A DNA stretch of 64,000 bases from Thamnaconus septentrionalis (lineage: Eukaryota; Chordata; Actinopteri; Tetraodontiformes; Monacanthidae): contig CM020501.1 in NCBI GenBank assembly GCA_009823395.1, positions 9,979,361-10,043,360 of the forward strand, in the 5' to 3' direction. Within the stretch, counting starts at the first letter, position 1. Each line of letters begins with the position of its first letter. Below are positions 37,045 to 49,668 of this stretch, one piece after another. The translations under genes and the position numbers were made by a program. The notes beneath the pieces were generated by a model. It did no database searches and had not been told where the DNA came from. It saw only the letters and a list, made by a program, of their open reading frames with translations.

Positions 37045-37611
37045 AATTTTAATGTTTCTAGGAGGTGTCGTGTGATTGGAATGAACATCACTGACGAGTG
37101 TCTGTAGGTTCTCAGTCATCCAAGTCATCAAATTAACCCTTCTACAGTATCACTGACAAACAAGCCCTGGGTCAGCCACACAAGTCAAATATGTTAAAGG
37201 TCATCAACCTACTTTAAATAACAGATTTTGTGAGAGTGAAAATACTGTTTGCAAATTGAAAATTTGTACATTGGCAGATTTAGATACACAGTCCAAATTC
37301 CACTCTGACAGAATCTTGTGCGTTGTGCAGCCCATCCCTTTTTAAATTGATAATGTTTTTGTCATGTAAAGTCATAAATATAAAAATACAGCTTTGTGCT
37401 GAACATCAGTTCAGTTTAAGCCATAACAAACAATTGTCCAAGTTCCTTTTGAACAAAGCAGTATCTTCTTTGCCACTGTATGACCAAAAACACAAAAGAA
37501 AAAAGAAAGAAAAGAAAACACTGACGCGCTTTGCATTTGTTGTGTTTCGCTCCCCAGTGATTCTCTGCCCACTGGTTCAAGTCCTTGGATCAAACACTTG
37601 AAACGAGAATC

Positions 37612-39497
37612 TCAATTTCTGTCCTCAATCCGCTTCTTGGTGACCATCATCGCTCTCTTGATTTGCTCGAACGAGACGAACATCACAACGTTCCACGAGC
37701 CCAGCCTTAGAAACGAGGGCACAAATCTGTGCAAAGGAGGTAGAAAAAAACAGACAAAGAATATTATTTCATCATTGCTCACTTTAACCAAACAACAGGC
37801 GGGAGGCGGAGTCGTGGCAGAGCTCACCCTTTGTAGAATGCGGTGGGCCCCTCTTTAGTCAACATGGTCCAGGCACAGTTGATAGCGCTCTTGTACTGGC
37901 CTGGTGGTGAGTTCATGTACCTGGTCTTGACCACGTCTACGGGTGAGGCGATCACCGTGGTGACGAATCCGGCGCCGAAAGCAGAGACAAAGTGGCAGGG
38001 CAGGTTGTCTGCGGGATTGAAACACACAACCCTAAATCAATGAGGTCCGTTGTGTCAAACGTGTCAGGCGGGTTACGCAACCCCCTCCCTCCCCCCGCCG
38101 TGAGCAGAAAGCCACTGAGTGAATGAGATGAATCATTAGTTTATGTACTAACTGCCCCGTTTGCGCTATATCTTCATGTACCGCGGCTCGCTTATCAGCC
38201 GCAGCGGAGTTAAAAGCCTGAGTGGGTGTGTTGGTTTCTGCCCAGTCAGCTGTCACAGTGGGAGGGTGTGTGCGTGCGTATTGGAGCAGCGGCGCTCACC
38301 AGACAGGAGGTTGTGCCTCAGGATGGCCTCTTTGATCAGGTCGTACGTCACCAGCTCTGTGCAGTTCACCAGCGCGTTTCTCGTGATGTTGGGCAGAGTC
38401 CCTGCGCGGAAGAGGTGGCGTGAGCGAGACCGTCGGGTCCAAATGAAATGTCGTGGACTTGACGTTCAGCAGTGGAGCAGCACGGGATAATGGGTGACGC
38501 ACCTTTCCAGAGGCCGCGGAAGCCCTCCAGCTGGTATATCTGTTTGTAGGCCTGCATGGTGCCGCTGTAGCGCCGAGCTACGCCGCTCAGGTTCATCTGG
38601 GCCTGGAATCGAACCTTCACCACGTCGGTGGGCTGTGCGAAGGACACGGCCATGGCACCCGTGGTGCAGCCGGCCAGGATGCGGATCAGAACGCTCGGGT
38701 CTGCAGAGGGGAGAATTCGACAGCGGATGCGTTCAGACAAATACGTAATAGTGATTAATCAAAAGCGCTTGAATGCACTCTGGTGATGTCTGATTTTTAT
38801 TTGTTTTTTTACCACACTGTGAGCCAGCTTCCATTTGTATTTATTTTATCTCCATCGCCACTAAAATCCAGCACCTGAGTACCAAGCAGCATTCGCCCTA
38901 CAAGGGAAATCCCCCAATTTCCACCTTTGTCAACACAGCCAAGCACTCACTGTCTTTCCCCCCAGTGTAGAAATTCTTCACGTTGTCATAGAGGCCTATC
39001 CTGATGGAGGCGAAGCACAGTTGCCTCTGGAGACCTGCCACCAGCCCGTTGTACAGGGACCGGGGGCCCTCGGTCCGGACCATGGTGCTGATGGTTCCGA
39101 ACACGCCCCTGTAGCGGATGCCCTCCACGGCATTCTTCTCTCCCTGGATCTGGGGTCACAGTCAGAGCTCAACGCCCAGAACTCACAGAGGAAAAACACA
39201 CTAACTACACACTGAACTGTGCAGCACAAACAGCAGGGATATTGATTCATTGGAGGGGGAAAGTTGAAAACCCGCTCAGTTGACTTCGTGAGGCCCTTTC
39301 TTGTTGCAGTTTGTCGGTGTGCGGTTGAGATCACTTTTTTTTATTGTGAGGATTTTCTACGAATCATATACCTGAAGCCTGACTTTGGCCGTGTCCAGGG
39401 GGAACGTGATGAGGTCGGCGAAACAGGCCGCCGCACCAGCGCTGGCCATCTTTACCCCGAGCGGAGGGGGAACGTCCGAGGGCTTCAGTCCCACCAT
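37612..39497 (-). CDS. ucp1: Mitochondrial uncoupling protein 1
   Basis: Exons 39497-39372, 39149-38951, 38700-38503, 38401-38300, 38008-37828 and 37726-37612 sum to 921 nt: 306 residues plus stop, all phases consistent, the usual six coding exons. It is a mitochondrial inner-membrane carrier that conducts protons and dissipates the gradient in mammals; its role in fish is debated. Three carrier repeats show [20 protein letters not shown] and [11 protein letters not shown]-terminal [18 protein letters not shown] matches the UCP nucleotide-binding segment. UCP2 and UCP3 are close relatives, so the name rests on the neighbours elmod2 and tbc1d9, the classic UCP1 locus. The mammalian UCP1 histidine pair (HLHG) is absent: the segment reads [16 protein letters not shown]. 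Confidence 0.94.
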
Positions 39498-39660
39498 TGT
39501 TTACTTGCGTCCAGGGGAACAGACAGACAGACAGACAGAGACACGTGCGCGTGAGAGCGGCAGCAAGAGTTACTCACCCGCTGGCCCGGTTATAGTGTTT
39601 TATGAGGCACGGGCTGTGCCGATGGTATAAAAAAAACCCACTGTACTCACAGTTTAAAGG
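39498..39660 (-). promoter_or_regulatory. ucp1: ucp1 5' leader and promoter region (putative)
   Basis: On the minus strand a donor-like site (CCAGCG/GGTGAGTAA, near 39577) is followed 75 bases later by a pyrimidine-rich (GTCT)n tract and an acceptor-like GCAAG just before AACAATGG, so a tiny leader intron is possible. CATAAAACACTATAA near 39590-39604 is a TATA-like stretch. These are motif matches only. Confidence 0.3.
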
Positions 39661-40958
39661 CTCCTTGTGATCCTCAGGTGCATGTGTTGCCGGGCAGAGT
39701 TCGATTGACCAGATTACAATCCATACAGAGGCCTGCTGCAGGGAAAGGAAGGATGCATCTTTTCGCTTGTGTTTATATATCTGCTGCTGCTGGCCTTTTT
39801 TATGACATCCACAGAGAGGCGTTACTGTGTGCTGCTGGACACACAGGTCTAATCAAAGTCCACTGACAGTCAGAAAGTCAATGTTCAATTTTTACCCCCC
39901 ACCACACAGTAAAAAACAACCATTTTACTTTCCTTCATTCCCCACAGGGGCAATGAAAACTCAACATGTCCAGAAGTTTGATTGATGTCTTTTTATTTTT
40001 GCGTTAATGTAACTACATCCTTTTTCACTCACAGGACACAAAGTGTATTTTTGATCATTTGAGCAGATTTTTTTCCCCCTTCGCATCATTAATGTTAAAA
40101 AAAAAATATACGTGTAATTCATAGCAATAGTCGTAATGAAACAGAATCACACATTCATTGCAGCAACACAACAGGTGAGTGGACGACAGAGAAAGTGCTG
40201 TGGCCTGATGGCTGCACAACATCAAACCTGGTTGCCAACTGAGTCTATCAGTCTATCAGGGCCCTAATCACAGCACATTGTCAGAAAACAAAATATAAAA
40301 AATATATTAAAAAAATATATCTGGATCATGATTTTACTTTTCAAATAAATTTTCAAATAATTATTTTTAAAGAGGTTGTGCAAATCGGTAGCATAGCAAT
40401 AATACACACACACACACAAAAAAACAAAAAACAAAAAGACTTTGGGGGCGAGCAGTGACATGAACTGGGGAGTGAAGTTCACTATGGATCAGATAAGATT
40501 GTTGCAGCACTCCGGTTCGTCCTGTCAGCTGCCTGGCACAGCAGTGATGGTACCTGTTTCATAACGGTGCCCTGAATCCAACCTGCATTGCATAGTGACA
40601 GATGTTTTCAGTACCAAACCACTGTTTTCTGCTTACAATAATGCAAAAAAACCAAAAACAAACCAACAGAAACCGAATCATGTCGTGCAATTGATTTTTT
40701 TTTTCTTTTGGTAGTTTATATTTTTTTCCTGTGAAGTTTGCTGCTCTTCATTTCTTTAATTACCACCCAGCATATTGTATAGAAGCTAAGTATTATGGAA
40801 GGATACATATCAACTGTAATGAGGAACATGCAGTAGATTCATAAATCCCTCGCATGTTTCCAAGAGGGTCAGCTCCCGAGGGTTACTTGGCTATGATTGG
40901 TCGATCTGAGCCACAACCCCATTGTGTTGGTCCATGAGGAAGGGGAGGGGGAGGAGAC

Positions 40959-41007
<49 letters not shown>
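40959..41007. repeat. (TATC)n microsatellite
   Basis: About twelve uninterrupted CTAT units. It is a tetranucleotide repeat in noncoding sequence. Confidence 0.95.
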
Positions 41008-41274
41008 AAAAAAGAAACCAATAAATCTTAATTTTTAGTATGAACAATAATTATTTGTGTCTGTCGCATTTGTTGGTTGGGACCAAGGTGGTCTATGTAT
41101 TAATAATACTACATTTTAGAGTTAGAATTAGAGAATATGTTGTTGCTGAGTTTTTCAGGGGCAACATAATTTAAAAAGAAAAACTTTAAACTACCCTAAA
41201 CTCACATAAATTACCGTCCCATGATAGTTTAGCATGAGACAGAGTGGTAGAATATGTCTGAAAATAATGTGTGC

Positions 41275-41700
41275 GTATGTGTTGGGTTTCGGGTTGGGGT
41301 TAGGGTTAATTTTAAAATTAGGCGGAGGACTGGGTTTATGGTTGGGGTTGGGGTTGGGATTAGGGTTTTGGAATTAGGGTTAGGGTTTTGGGGTTCCTCA
41401 TGTGCTAGAAGCCCCAAATTTGGCGTGGGCGCGTCGAGAGGAATCCTGATGAACCAGCAAGTGGCCCCATGTCTCTAGCACAAAGTTGACTTTTGACCCC
41501 ATAGACTTGCATGGCGTTAGGGTTAAGGTTAAGGCTGGAATTAGGGTTAGGGTTACGCTTTAGGCTGAAATTAGGGTAAGGATTTCGGGGTTCTTCATGC
41601 ACTAGAAGCCCCAAATTTGGCGTGGGCACATCTTGAGGGATCCTGATGAAAAAGCAAGTGGCCCCATGCCTATAGAACAAAGCTGACTTTGCTCTCTTTA
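41275..41700 (+). repeat. Degenerate telomere-like repeats with two copies of a longer unit
   Basis: GGGTTAGGG-type motifs (GGGTTGGGGTTAGGGTT, ATTAGGGTTAGGGTT and variants) are interspersed with a repeated segment of about 105 bases, at about 41391-41495 and 41586-41690. Both copies contain CTAGAAGCCCCAAATTTGG and GCAAGTGGCCCCATG. The repeat period is about 195 bases, so this is a tandem array of two, not a simple telomeric tract. Confidence 0.8.
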
Positions 41701-43201
41701 TTATTAGGATTATGAAATGATTAAATATGCACTGAAACAAAAACATTTTAAAATGAATTAATGAATATTTTAGTAAATTAAATCCAATGAAATGTAAAAA
41801 TTGTGTGTTCAATAATTTATTTTTGCTTTTTACATTTTATTATATAACTATACCATTAAACAACATTAATTTTTAAATTTAATTTCTTTGTTTTGATTAA
41901 TTTCAAATTCATTTTTAAAAAAAATACTTTTAGCTATGTGCAACTCAGGTCTAAAACTGCTCAGCATCACCCTCTTCCACCAGAGTTAGGCGCTCAAGTC
42001 ACTTTGGTCACAAGCAAGAATCAAACTAAGCACCTCTGGCGCTGACTTTCAAACACAAACAACTCCACTGTACCGCTAAGGACACATCTTCACATTTTGG
42101 TCTTTTGGACTGTACAACACAACACCACACATTGATTCTCATGACAGTTAAACCAACAACCGCTTGATTCACACGCCACATTCATAATTCATCCTCCAAA
42201 TCCCTGAGTTATTTGTTCAGATGGACTCAGATCATTCTCTCTTTCATTGACTTTAAAACCCAAAGATCTTAAGGTAGATTTGAAACAAACTGCACCACAG
42301 TCAGCCTGAGCATTTTGCACAGGCACACTTTGGTCGCATTAAACTGAAGGAATATTTGACTGTAAGCGGTACATGCATGACCAAAGGTGAAAAACTAAAA
42401 AAATAAAATAAAATAAGATGCATCTTTAAATAATTAAAAGTGTCTTTAATCAAACGTGGAGATAGATGCATACATTCTTTTTTCAGTATGCTTTTAATTT
42501 ATTCCTTTGTTTGTGTGCATTGGAGTGCTGTTCTGTTAGATCAAGATAACACAACCAGGTTTAATCAATGCTCTGAGTTATTGAATTGGCACCAGCAGAA
42601 AGAAAAACAGTCAAACACAGGCAGGCCTTGTGTGTTTGGAAGCATCAAGTCAGCGAGTTGCATTATATTAATCATAAGGTAATTTTATTTGATGGAAAGT
42701 TATACACAACGCATCAGAATATTAATGTAAAATTAATAAAAAGAAAATATTTACATAACAAAATAGTTTGACACTGTAAAAAAATGTACAGGCAAAACAA
42801 AACGGAACAAAATATTTTGTACATCAAAAAGCATGTGCATGGGGGGCAAAGACGCGAGAGTGAAACAACGTTTGATGTAAACATAAAGTGCAGGCATTAT
42901 TGAACAGTGATGTCTTGGCTGTCGTCGACTGTCTTTAACAATCAAGAGTGAGTTGCCTCAATGAGCTTGTGCCCTCTGGTTGTCTACCGAGTCCTCACGG
43001 CATCGAACGCAAAGTGGATGTGGAGGAAGTCACAGAAACAGGAAGTCTGGCAAAGAGACGCCTCGAAAAACATTGAATCAGATGTTTTTACAGCTCTTTG
43101 CCTCGTTCTCACGCAGAGTTGTGTGAGTGTGCGTGTAAGGGTTTGGTGATTAAACAGCAGGGTTCGTAAAAGTGACTGATCACATGACCGGGAGTTGAGG
43201 A

Positions 43202-43236
43202 CACTCCGTCAGTCTGGACTTGTGACTGACGGAGTG
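43202..43236 (-). other. Stem-loop in the presumed tbc1d9 3' UTR
   Basis: CACTCCGTCAGTC (43202-43214) pairs perfectly with GACTGACGGAGTG (43224-43236) around a 9-base loop. It lies about 340 bases past the tbc1d9 stop and just past a candidate poly(A) signal. Confidence 0.65.
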
Positions 43237-43280
43237 GACATCTACATCTTCACAGTCTACCAGTGCTAGAGGTTACAATA

Positions 43281-43286
43281 TTTATT
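43281..43286 (-). terminator. tbc1d9: tbc1d9 poly(A) signal (candidate)
   Basis: AATAAA on the minus strand about 290 bases after the stop. A second AATAAA lies at 43453-43458. Which one is used cannot be told from sequence. Confidence 0.35.
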
Positions 43287-43574
43287 GACACCTATATGCA
43301 TACATGTCTTATAAATTACAGCTACTACATTGTTCACACTGATTTCATATGAGCGGACCTTAACAATAATATCTCCAGTGTCTCCAGTCGACGGGACAGT
43401 ATCTAGTGATTGGCATAATAAAACTTTCACCTTCTGTAAAATACTTTGTGTTTTTATTTACCCCCCAACCCTCAATTCGTTCAACTATCGTACAAACATA
43501 ATACAACCCTGATTGACCTTCCCCGGACCTCCTAAAGCTCTCTGTAATTTTTTTTCATTTGGAACTTTTTTCCT

Positions 43575-46500
43575 TCAGCCGGACAGCGAGATCTCATAGT
43601 CACTGGTGGACAGCAGGGGGCGCCCGGCCTTGCGCACGTTCTTGGCGTTGGTGATGCGGGCGGCCATCTCCACGGGCTTCTCGAAGTAGCGCACCAGCGC
43701 CTGCTCGGTGAGCACGGAGGCCAGGAACTGCTCGAAGGTGATGGCCCAGTCCTTGTCGATGCTGGTGCTGTGCGGCAGGCCGTGGCCCGGCTCGCCCTCG
43801 CTGCGCACCAGCACCGTGTCGTCCGCTATGTCCTCGCAATGCAGCTCGTGCGAGCCGGCGCTGAGCACCGAGTAGCTGGACACCGAGGTGTCGTCGTCCG
43901 ACACCAGCATGGCCGAGGACGTGGCCGTGTCCTTGCCCGGGGACGAGTCGTCCAGCTTGATGTCCTGCATGGACGGCGGCTGCTCGGGCCCGTCGTCCCC
44001 CTTCCCGTCCGCGTCCTGGCAGGGGATGGGGTCGCTCCTCCGAGGAGCCGCTCCCACGTCGCCCGCTCGGTCCTGGCTGCCCTCGCCGTCCTCGGGGTCC
44101 GTCTCGCCCGTGGCCGGCTCGGCTCCGCGCCCCCACGGGCCGGAGGAGGAGAAGAGCTTCCCCACCTCGCCCATCTCCAGCAGCAGGCTGGTGACGGTGG
44201 CCGTGGCGTGGTACAGCTCCTGCTCGGCCACGTCCTCGCTGAACATGCTGTACAGCGTCTTGCACAGCTCGATGAACTGGGCCTGCGCCGGCAGAGGGAG
44301 AGCATTTTGCTGTCATTTTAAATCCATTTAAATGAAATTATTTTTTGACATTTTAAGTGTCCTCCTGGTGTGTTCGGGTCCTGGAGGTGAGACCTCACCT
44401 GGTTCAGTTTGGGGAGGTTTTTGGATTTTTCCTTTTTGGGTTTGGCCTCTTCGTTCCACAGCTTCAGGTAGTGGTACTCTGGGTTGTTCAGTTTCTTTAC
44501 TGTGGGATCAATGAATGTAGCGTAACGCAATTTTACAATAAAGACCATCTTGGAAGTCAACTGTCTGCTTTGGTCATGTTTACTTAATCAAGGATGAATC
44601 TGGCCTTTTTTTTTAAAAACTACAGTCTTCACACATTACAGCCTGACACCCTAAATTATTCCCACTACGATTAATTTTTTATTCCAAAAAACAATTTTAC
44701 AAAGGTCTTTTTCATGCCCAAATTATTCATTTCAAAAATGATATTAAACCTCCTAAATTTAAAGTTTTTATTTATTTATTTATTTATTTATTTATTTTTT
44801 ACTTTTGCACTGACTGACACAGATTTTGTTCCAAACCTTTTTCAGTCTTGAACGTGACCCTGACAAAGCCGTCATCCTTCTCACTTCTGCACTTTGAGTC
44901 GTGTCCTGAGGACACAGGAAAGGACAAAATTAATAAGCACCAAACACCAGCAGAAAGACGAACACGTTCTTATTTGTCCGAGCAACAGTTTTCTGATTTC
45001 TATTCTGCCTGCAGGGAGTCATGACTGCAGTGCTCTGGCTAACATTTATGATTTAACCAGTGTGACTGTTTAAAGACTATTAATCTCTTAGCTAATGCAC
45101 ACTAGAGGTAGGTTTCAAGTTATTACAAGACAATCTCGGTGTGTCTGTATTGGACATTTTTAAATACAAGCAAAACAAGAAGAGCGTAAAAGTCTCCTCA
45201 TCTTTTGGATAAGTAGCAGAGCAGAAAAGGTGTGAAAAGCTTCCTGCTCGTGAACATATGATTCTGTAACTCGGAAGAGTAGATTCTGAAAAGAACTCTC
45301 ACCCATGGAGGTGTCGGGAGTGATGTCCTCAAAGAAGTACTGAGTGGCCTCGAAGGCGGAGTCCGGCTCCTCCGCCTCGTGGATCACTTCTGGAAGCAGA
45401 CCATCAACAACCAGAGACATTAAATTGTCATGACACATTTCCTACAATAACAAATTTCTTACTTTGTTCCCTGTCGACTTTATTCAATTACATTCAAACC
45501 TCAGTGGTCAGCAAGTCGGCGACTGACTACAGGAAGGCACAGCGAGCGCTCTGTGTGTGTGTGCGTGCGTGTGTGCCTGTGTTACTGCCCGGAGGTTCAC
45601 TCATTTAAAAATGGGAGGGAGCTAATCCTGGAGAAGTGATTTGTTCAGTCAAGTGAGACAAAGAGCTCGAGAACCTTTCTCTCTATTTTTTTTGCTCTCC
45701 ACTAGGTCGCCTCTTTTCTGTGCCGCTAATAATCCCCCTGGGTTCCACAGCCTCACCTGGTATGACGTGCATCTTGTAGAGGAGCTTCAGCTTCTCAGTC
45801 AGGTCGCCGTGACAGAGGACGTCTGCGGAAACAACGAGAGGCTCAGAGTTTAGGCGCCCCAGGAAGAAAAGACTCAACGCAACACGGGCGTAAATGAGCA
45901 AACTCTGCAGGGGCAAACGGCATCTTTACCCAGGCCGCGGATGAACTCCTGAAAATTAATGAGGGTGTCCCCGTTTTGGTCGAGGAGACGGAAGAAGCGC
46001 AGAGCCAGAGGGTCCGAGTGGGCGCCGTTGGCCCAGGGGAAGAGCAGCGTGAAGAGGACCTTGAACTGCTCCATGTCGATGCGGTACTGCTCCAGGTAGG
46101 GCAGGCTGGGGTCGTGGCGCTCCGTGGGGTTGCTGCTGCCGCCCCAGTAGCAGCTGGTCAGGTGCTCTGCCTGCAGGAGGACAACAACAAACTGTCACAC
46201 CGCGTGCAAAAAAACAATTAAAGTTAAGCGGTACAACAAGGAGCCTGCTGAGCTTGAGGCCAAAGGGGTTTAAAGGTCCAGCGTGTAAAATTTGGCTTAT
46301 TAACATCATTTTTTTAATTGGGAAAAGCTGAACACGATGCCCATACATACATTAATAAGTATGTATTAAGTATGTACTCGCAGTACAGTAAAGGTTAAGA
46401 ATATACATAAAGCAAGGGTCCTGCTCCTAGTTAGCTTACATCGTGCACTACCATTTTTTAAGAAAGCCAGCTTCCTTAAATGCCTCAAAAAATCTACACA

Positions 46501-49500
46501 CTGGACCTTAAAGGAGTGACCCAAAAAAAACCAACAACAACAACAACAACAAAAAACAAAACAAAAAGCTGATAGTAATGCAGCTGTTACGTCTACGAAA
46601 CCCAACAGAGTTTTTGGAAAATAATGCTTCATAATTAGTTTATTTGGATATGTGGTAAAAGCAAGACAAATGAAAAAAAAAGGTTCATGCTAGATTTCCT
46701 ACCTAGCTTGCTTTCAGCAAGGAGACAGAAGAGTTGTGCTAAGTGCTTCGATTGTGATTTAGCGCTTTACAAATAAAAGCTGATTGATTGATTGAGTCAT
46801 CAATCAATGTGATACAGGTGGTCTGAGGGCTCAAGACCACAACAAGCGCTGACCTTGAAGAGCACGTAGAGTTCCTCCAGTTCGTCGATACCAAAGGCCG
46901 TCTCCGTGACGATGGTCCTGACCTGGAACAAGCAATTGATAATAGTCAGTTAAGAAAACAGGTCAGATTCAAAGTGAAAAGAGTCCTGAGAGTCAGCTGA
47001 TGCTTGACTTTAAGAAGCAGGAGGTGGATTCTCACCACGTTGCGTTTAGTCGTGTCCTCGATGGTTTGAATGACCCTCAGTCTTTGCTTGAAACGCATCT
47101 GCTCGATCACATCCGCACGGATTGAACCAAATTTCTGCCAAAAGACGCAGGAGGATTAAAGCCGACATTAGACACAGACACTGATTCTTAAACGCGCGCC
47201 AGTTTGCTCCTGTGCCTTTAAAGCAAAAAAAAAAAAAAAAGATAAAGCAAGACAGGTTTACCTCGTAGGAGCTGCGCACCAACTTGAAGATGTCGACCTC
47301 CGGGTGTGGTTCTCCATTGTCCGTCAGCAAGGAGTGCAGGTGGGGGATGGGAGGGAGCGTACTGTCCTTATTGGTCACACTGTCCAAGTATCTGAGGGAA
47401 TAGAAAAAAAGCCGATACGTCACATGAGCAAAGGAGAATAAAGAAACTAGAGAACTGGACCTTTTCTTTTCCTTCTCCCTACCTGCCCAGAACCGTCATG
47501 GCCTCCCCGTCGTCCTTGCAGCCCAGCAGCTGGTGGATGTTGGCGTGCAGCACGGACAGCGCCAGCTGGAAGATGACCTTGATGCCGTCGTAGAAGAAGC
47601 AGTCCACGACCACCACGGCGCTCTCGAACGGCATGACGGACAGGAAGAGGGTGAGGAACCAGGAGAGCGAGATGGTGGAGATGACGCCGAGGTCCTGCAT
47701 GCAGTCGTACAGCTGGGGGACGTAGTCGCGGGCCAGCTCCTCAAACACGCCCTGATCCACCAGGGCCCCTGGAGAGGAGACGCAGCAGGAGGCAGGAGAG
47801 GTCGTCGTGAAAATTTGTGCCTTTGCTTATCCATCCAAATATCAGTAATATCTATACCAGTGTTAGTATTGGTAATATATTGTATATCAAAATTAGCCAA
47901 ATGGGATTGAACTATAGATTTGATAGATCTCAATATTGCATTTGTTTATATTGAATACAATGTTTAGACTATTACAGGGTTGCAAGTTCAAATAAAACGG
48001 TTTTGTTTTGTTAGTCATGAAATGATTCTATCGCGTGCAATTACAACAGAATATTTATGCTTGTCCTATTTATTTCACCCCTGCTTCTGTTTTTCTGTAA
48101 AAAAAAAAATATGTTTTTTGTTTTGTTTTTGTTTCTACTAGAAATTTTAATTTCCCAGTGGACACTGTCTGAAAGGATCAATAAAGTTTGATCTGATCTA
48201 ATATAATCTCATGTAATCTAATTAAAAATACGAAAAATACTACAACAAATACTACAAAACACTAACAATCACACTAAAAAATGACAAATACTAAAAAATG
48301 TCATTCAGACTGAGCAATTTGATGATACATTTCTTTAATTACCTATTAGTATTGGAGATAGTGGCCCTGTTTATCAGACTGATACCAAATCTAGCTTACC
48401 CTTTAAAGTCGTACCAAGAAAAAAGCTGTGGAAATTCTTTTTGTTGTGGTTTTTTTTGTGAATTTTTTTATTTCCTTGGGGCAACAATAGCAAAATTAAA
48501 TTTTTGTTTATAGACCATACATGTAAACCGAGTGGTTTATTTTGGTTTCAACTCATTGTCAATAGGATCCAAGGACTCAAAATGTGCTCGACCAAACAGC
48601 TGAGCAGAAAAAAATGGCTCTGAGTCACAGAGCCACGGCCACACACTGACCTACAACCCTGGTGTTGTAGTAGTCGGGCAGCATCCGCTCGCACAGCGCC
48701 ACCAGCAGCCAGAAGGCCTCCTCTTCTTTGGCGTAGAGCAGCAGCACGGACGTCACGATGTTCATGGCCTGAGGCGTCCAGGGAGACAAGAAGCAGTTCA
48801 AGCACATGGGACGGCCGCCGCGTCGAGTCGCGTTAAGATCAAGAGAGAGACAGAGGGAGCGAGCGAGTGAGTGAGCGATCGAGCTGCTGCACCTGACAGT
48901 ATCCGATGTTTGGGTTTCTGAAGGCGTAGGCGGTGAGGACCCTGCGGAGGGCGGCGATGCCCATCTCGTTCTGAAAGGCCGGGTGCTCGGGGAGGGAGCG
49001 GTGCAGGTCCCGCTCAATCTCCTCGGTGGCCAGGTTGTATTTGCCCATGGACTTCTCCACCAGGTCCTCGTAGTATCCGGGGTGGGTGGCCATCTCGTTG
49101 ATCGCCCCTGTGCAGAGAGATTTACATTGCTGTGAACCCCTTACTCTACAAATGTCAGCTATCAAAATGTCTTGGTTTCAGGACAATCCTGTCTCTCAAA
49201 ATAAATTGCGCTTTCTCCATGTCATGGTGCACCTGTCTTGTGGTCAAAGTAAAACATGTTTCAGAATGTCAAATCTTCTGAAATACATACTGGTATTTAG
49301 ATTTAAAGCAAATTCAACTTTTGCCATTGGATGTGAACTCTTTAAATTGGCCATTCCAAGTGGCAGAATGCCAAGAATCAACCAAAGGCGGCCGTATCGT
49401 AAATGATTCAGTCTGGAAATTTGTTGGCTGCTCCATCCCTGTTTCTGCAGAGTGATGAGTATGTCTCCCTCTATTGGCCCTTGAAAGTCATTACACAAAC

Positions 49501-49596
49501 AAAGTTAATGAGGGAAAAGGCTTGGCTCACTTTTATTGTTTGCTTTGGAACAGCGCAATGAAAACGTGTCCTACTCCAGTCTCAGGTGTCACATGG

Positions 49597-49668
<72 letters not shown>

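Larger units (their letters stand above)
39700..43200. other. Repeat-rich gap between ucp1 and tbc1d9
   Basis: AT-rich sequence with poly-A and poly-T runs, a (CA)n run near 40406-40418, the (TATC)n array and the telomere-like repeats listed separately. No coding exon is recognised. The right-hand part may be tbc1d9 3' UTR. Confidence 0.45.

Noticed and set aside
37612..39497. Calling this gene ucp2 or ucp3
   Set aside because: Sequence alone is close to all three, but the elmod2 and tbc1d9 neighbours are specific to UCP1.
41275..41700. Chromosome end or true telomere
   Set aside because: The motifs are degenerate, interrupted by a unique repeated segment, and genes continue on both sides.
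43600..44331. Long open frames in other frames and on the plus strand over the last tbc1d9 exon
   Set aside because: Very GC-rich coding sequence leaves other frames open. Only the minus-strand frame ending YEISLSG matches TBC1D9.
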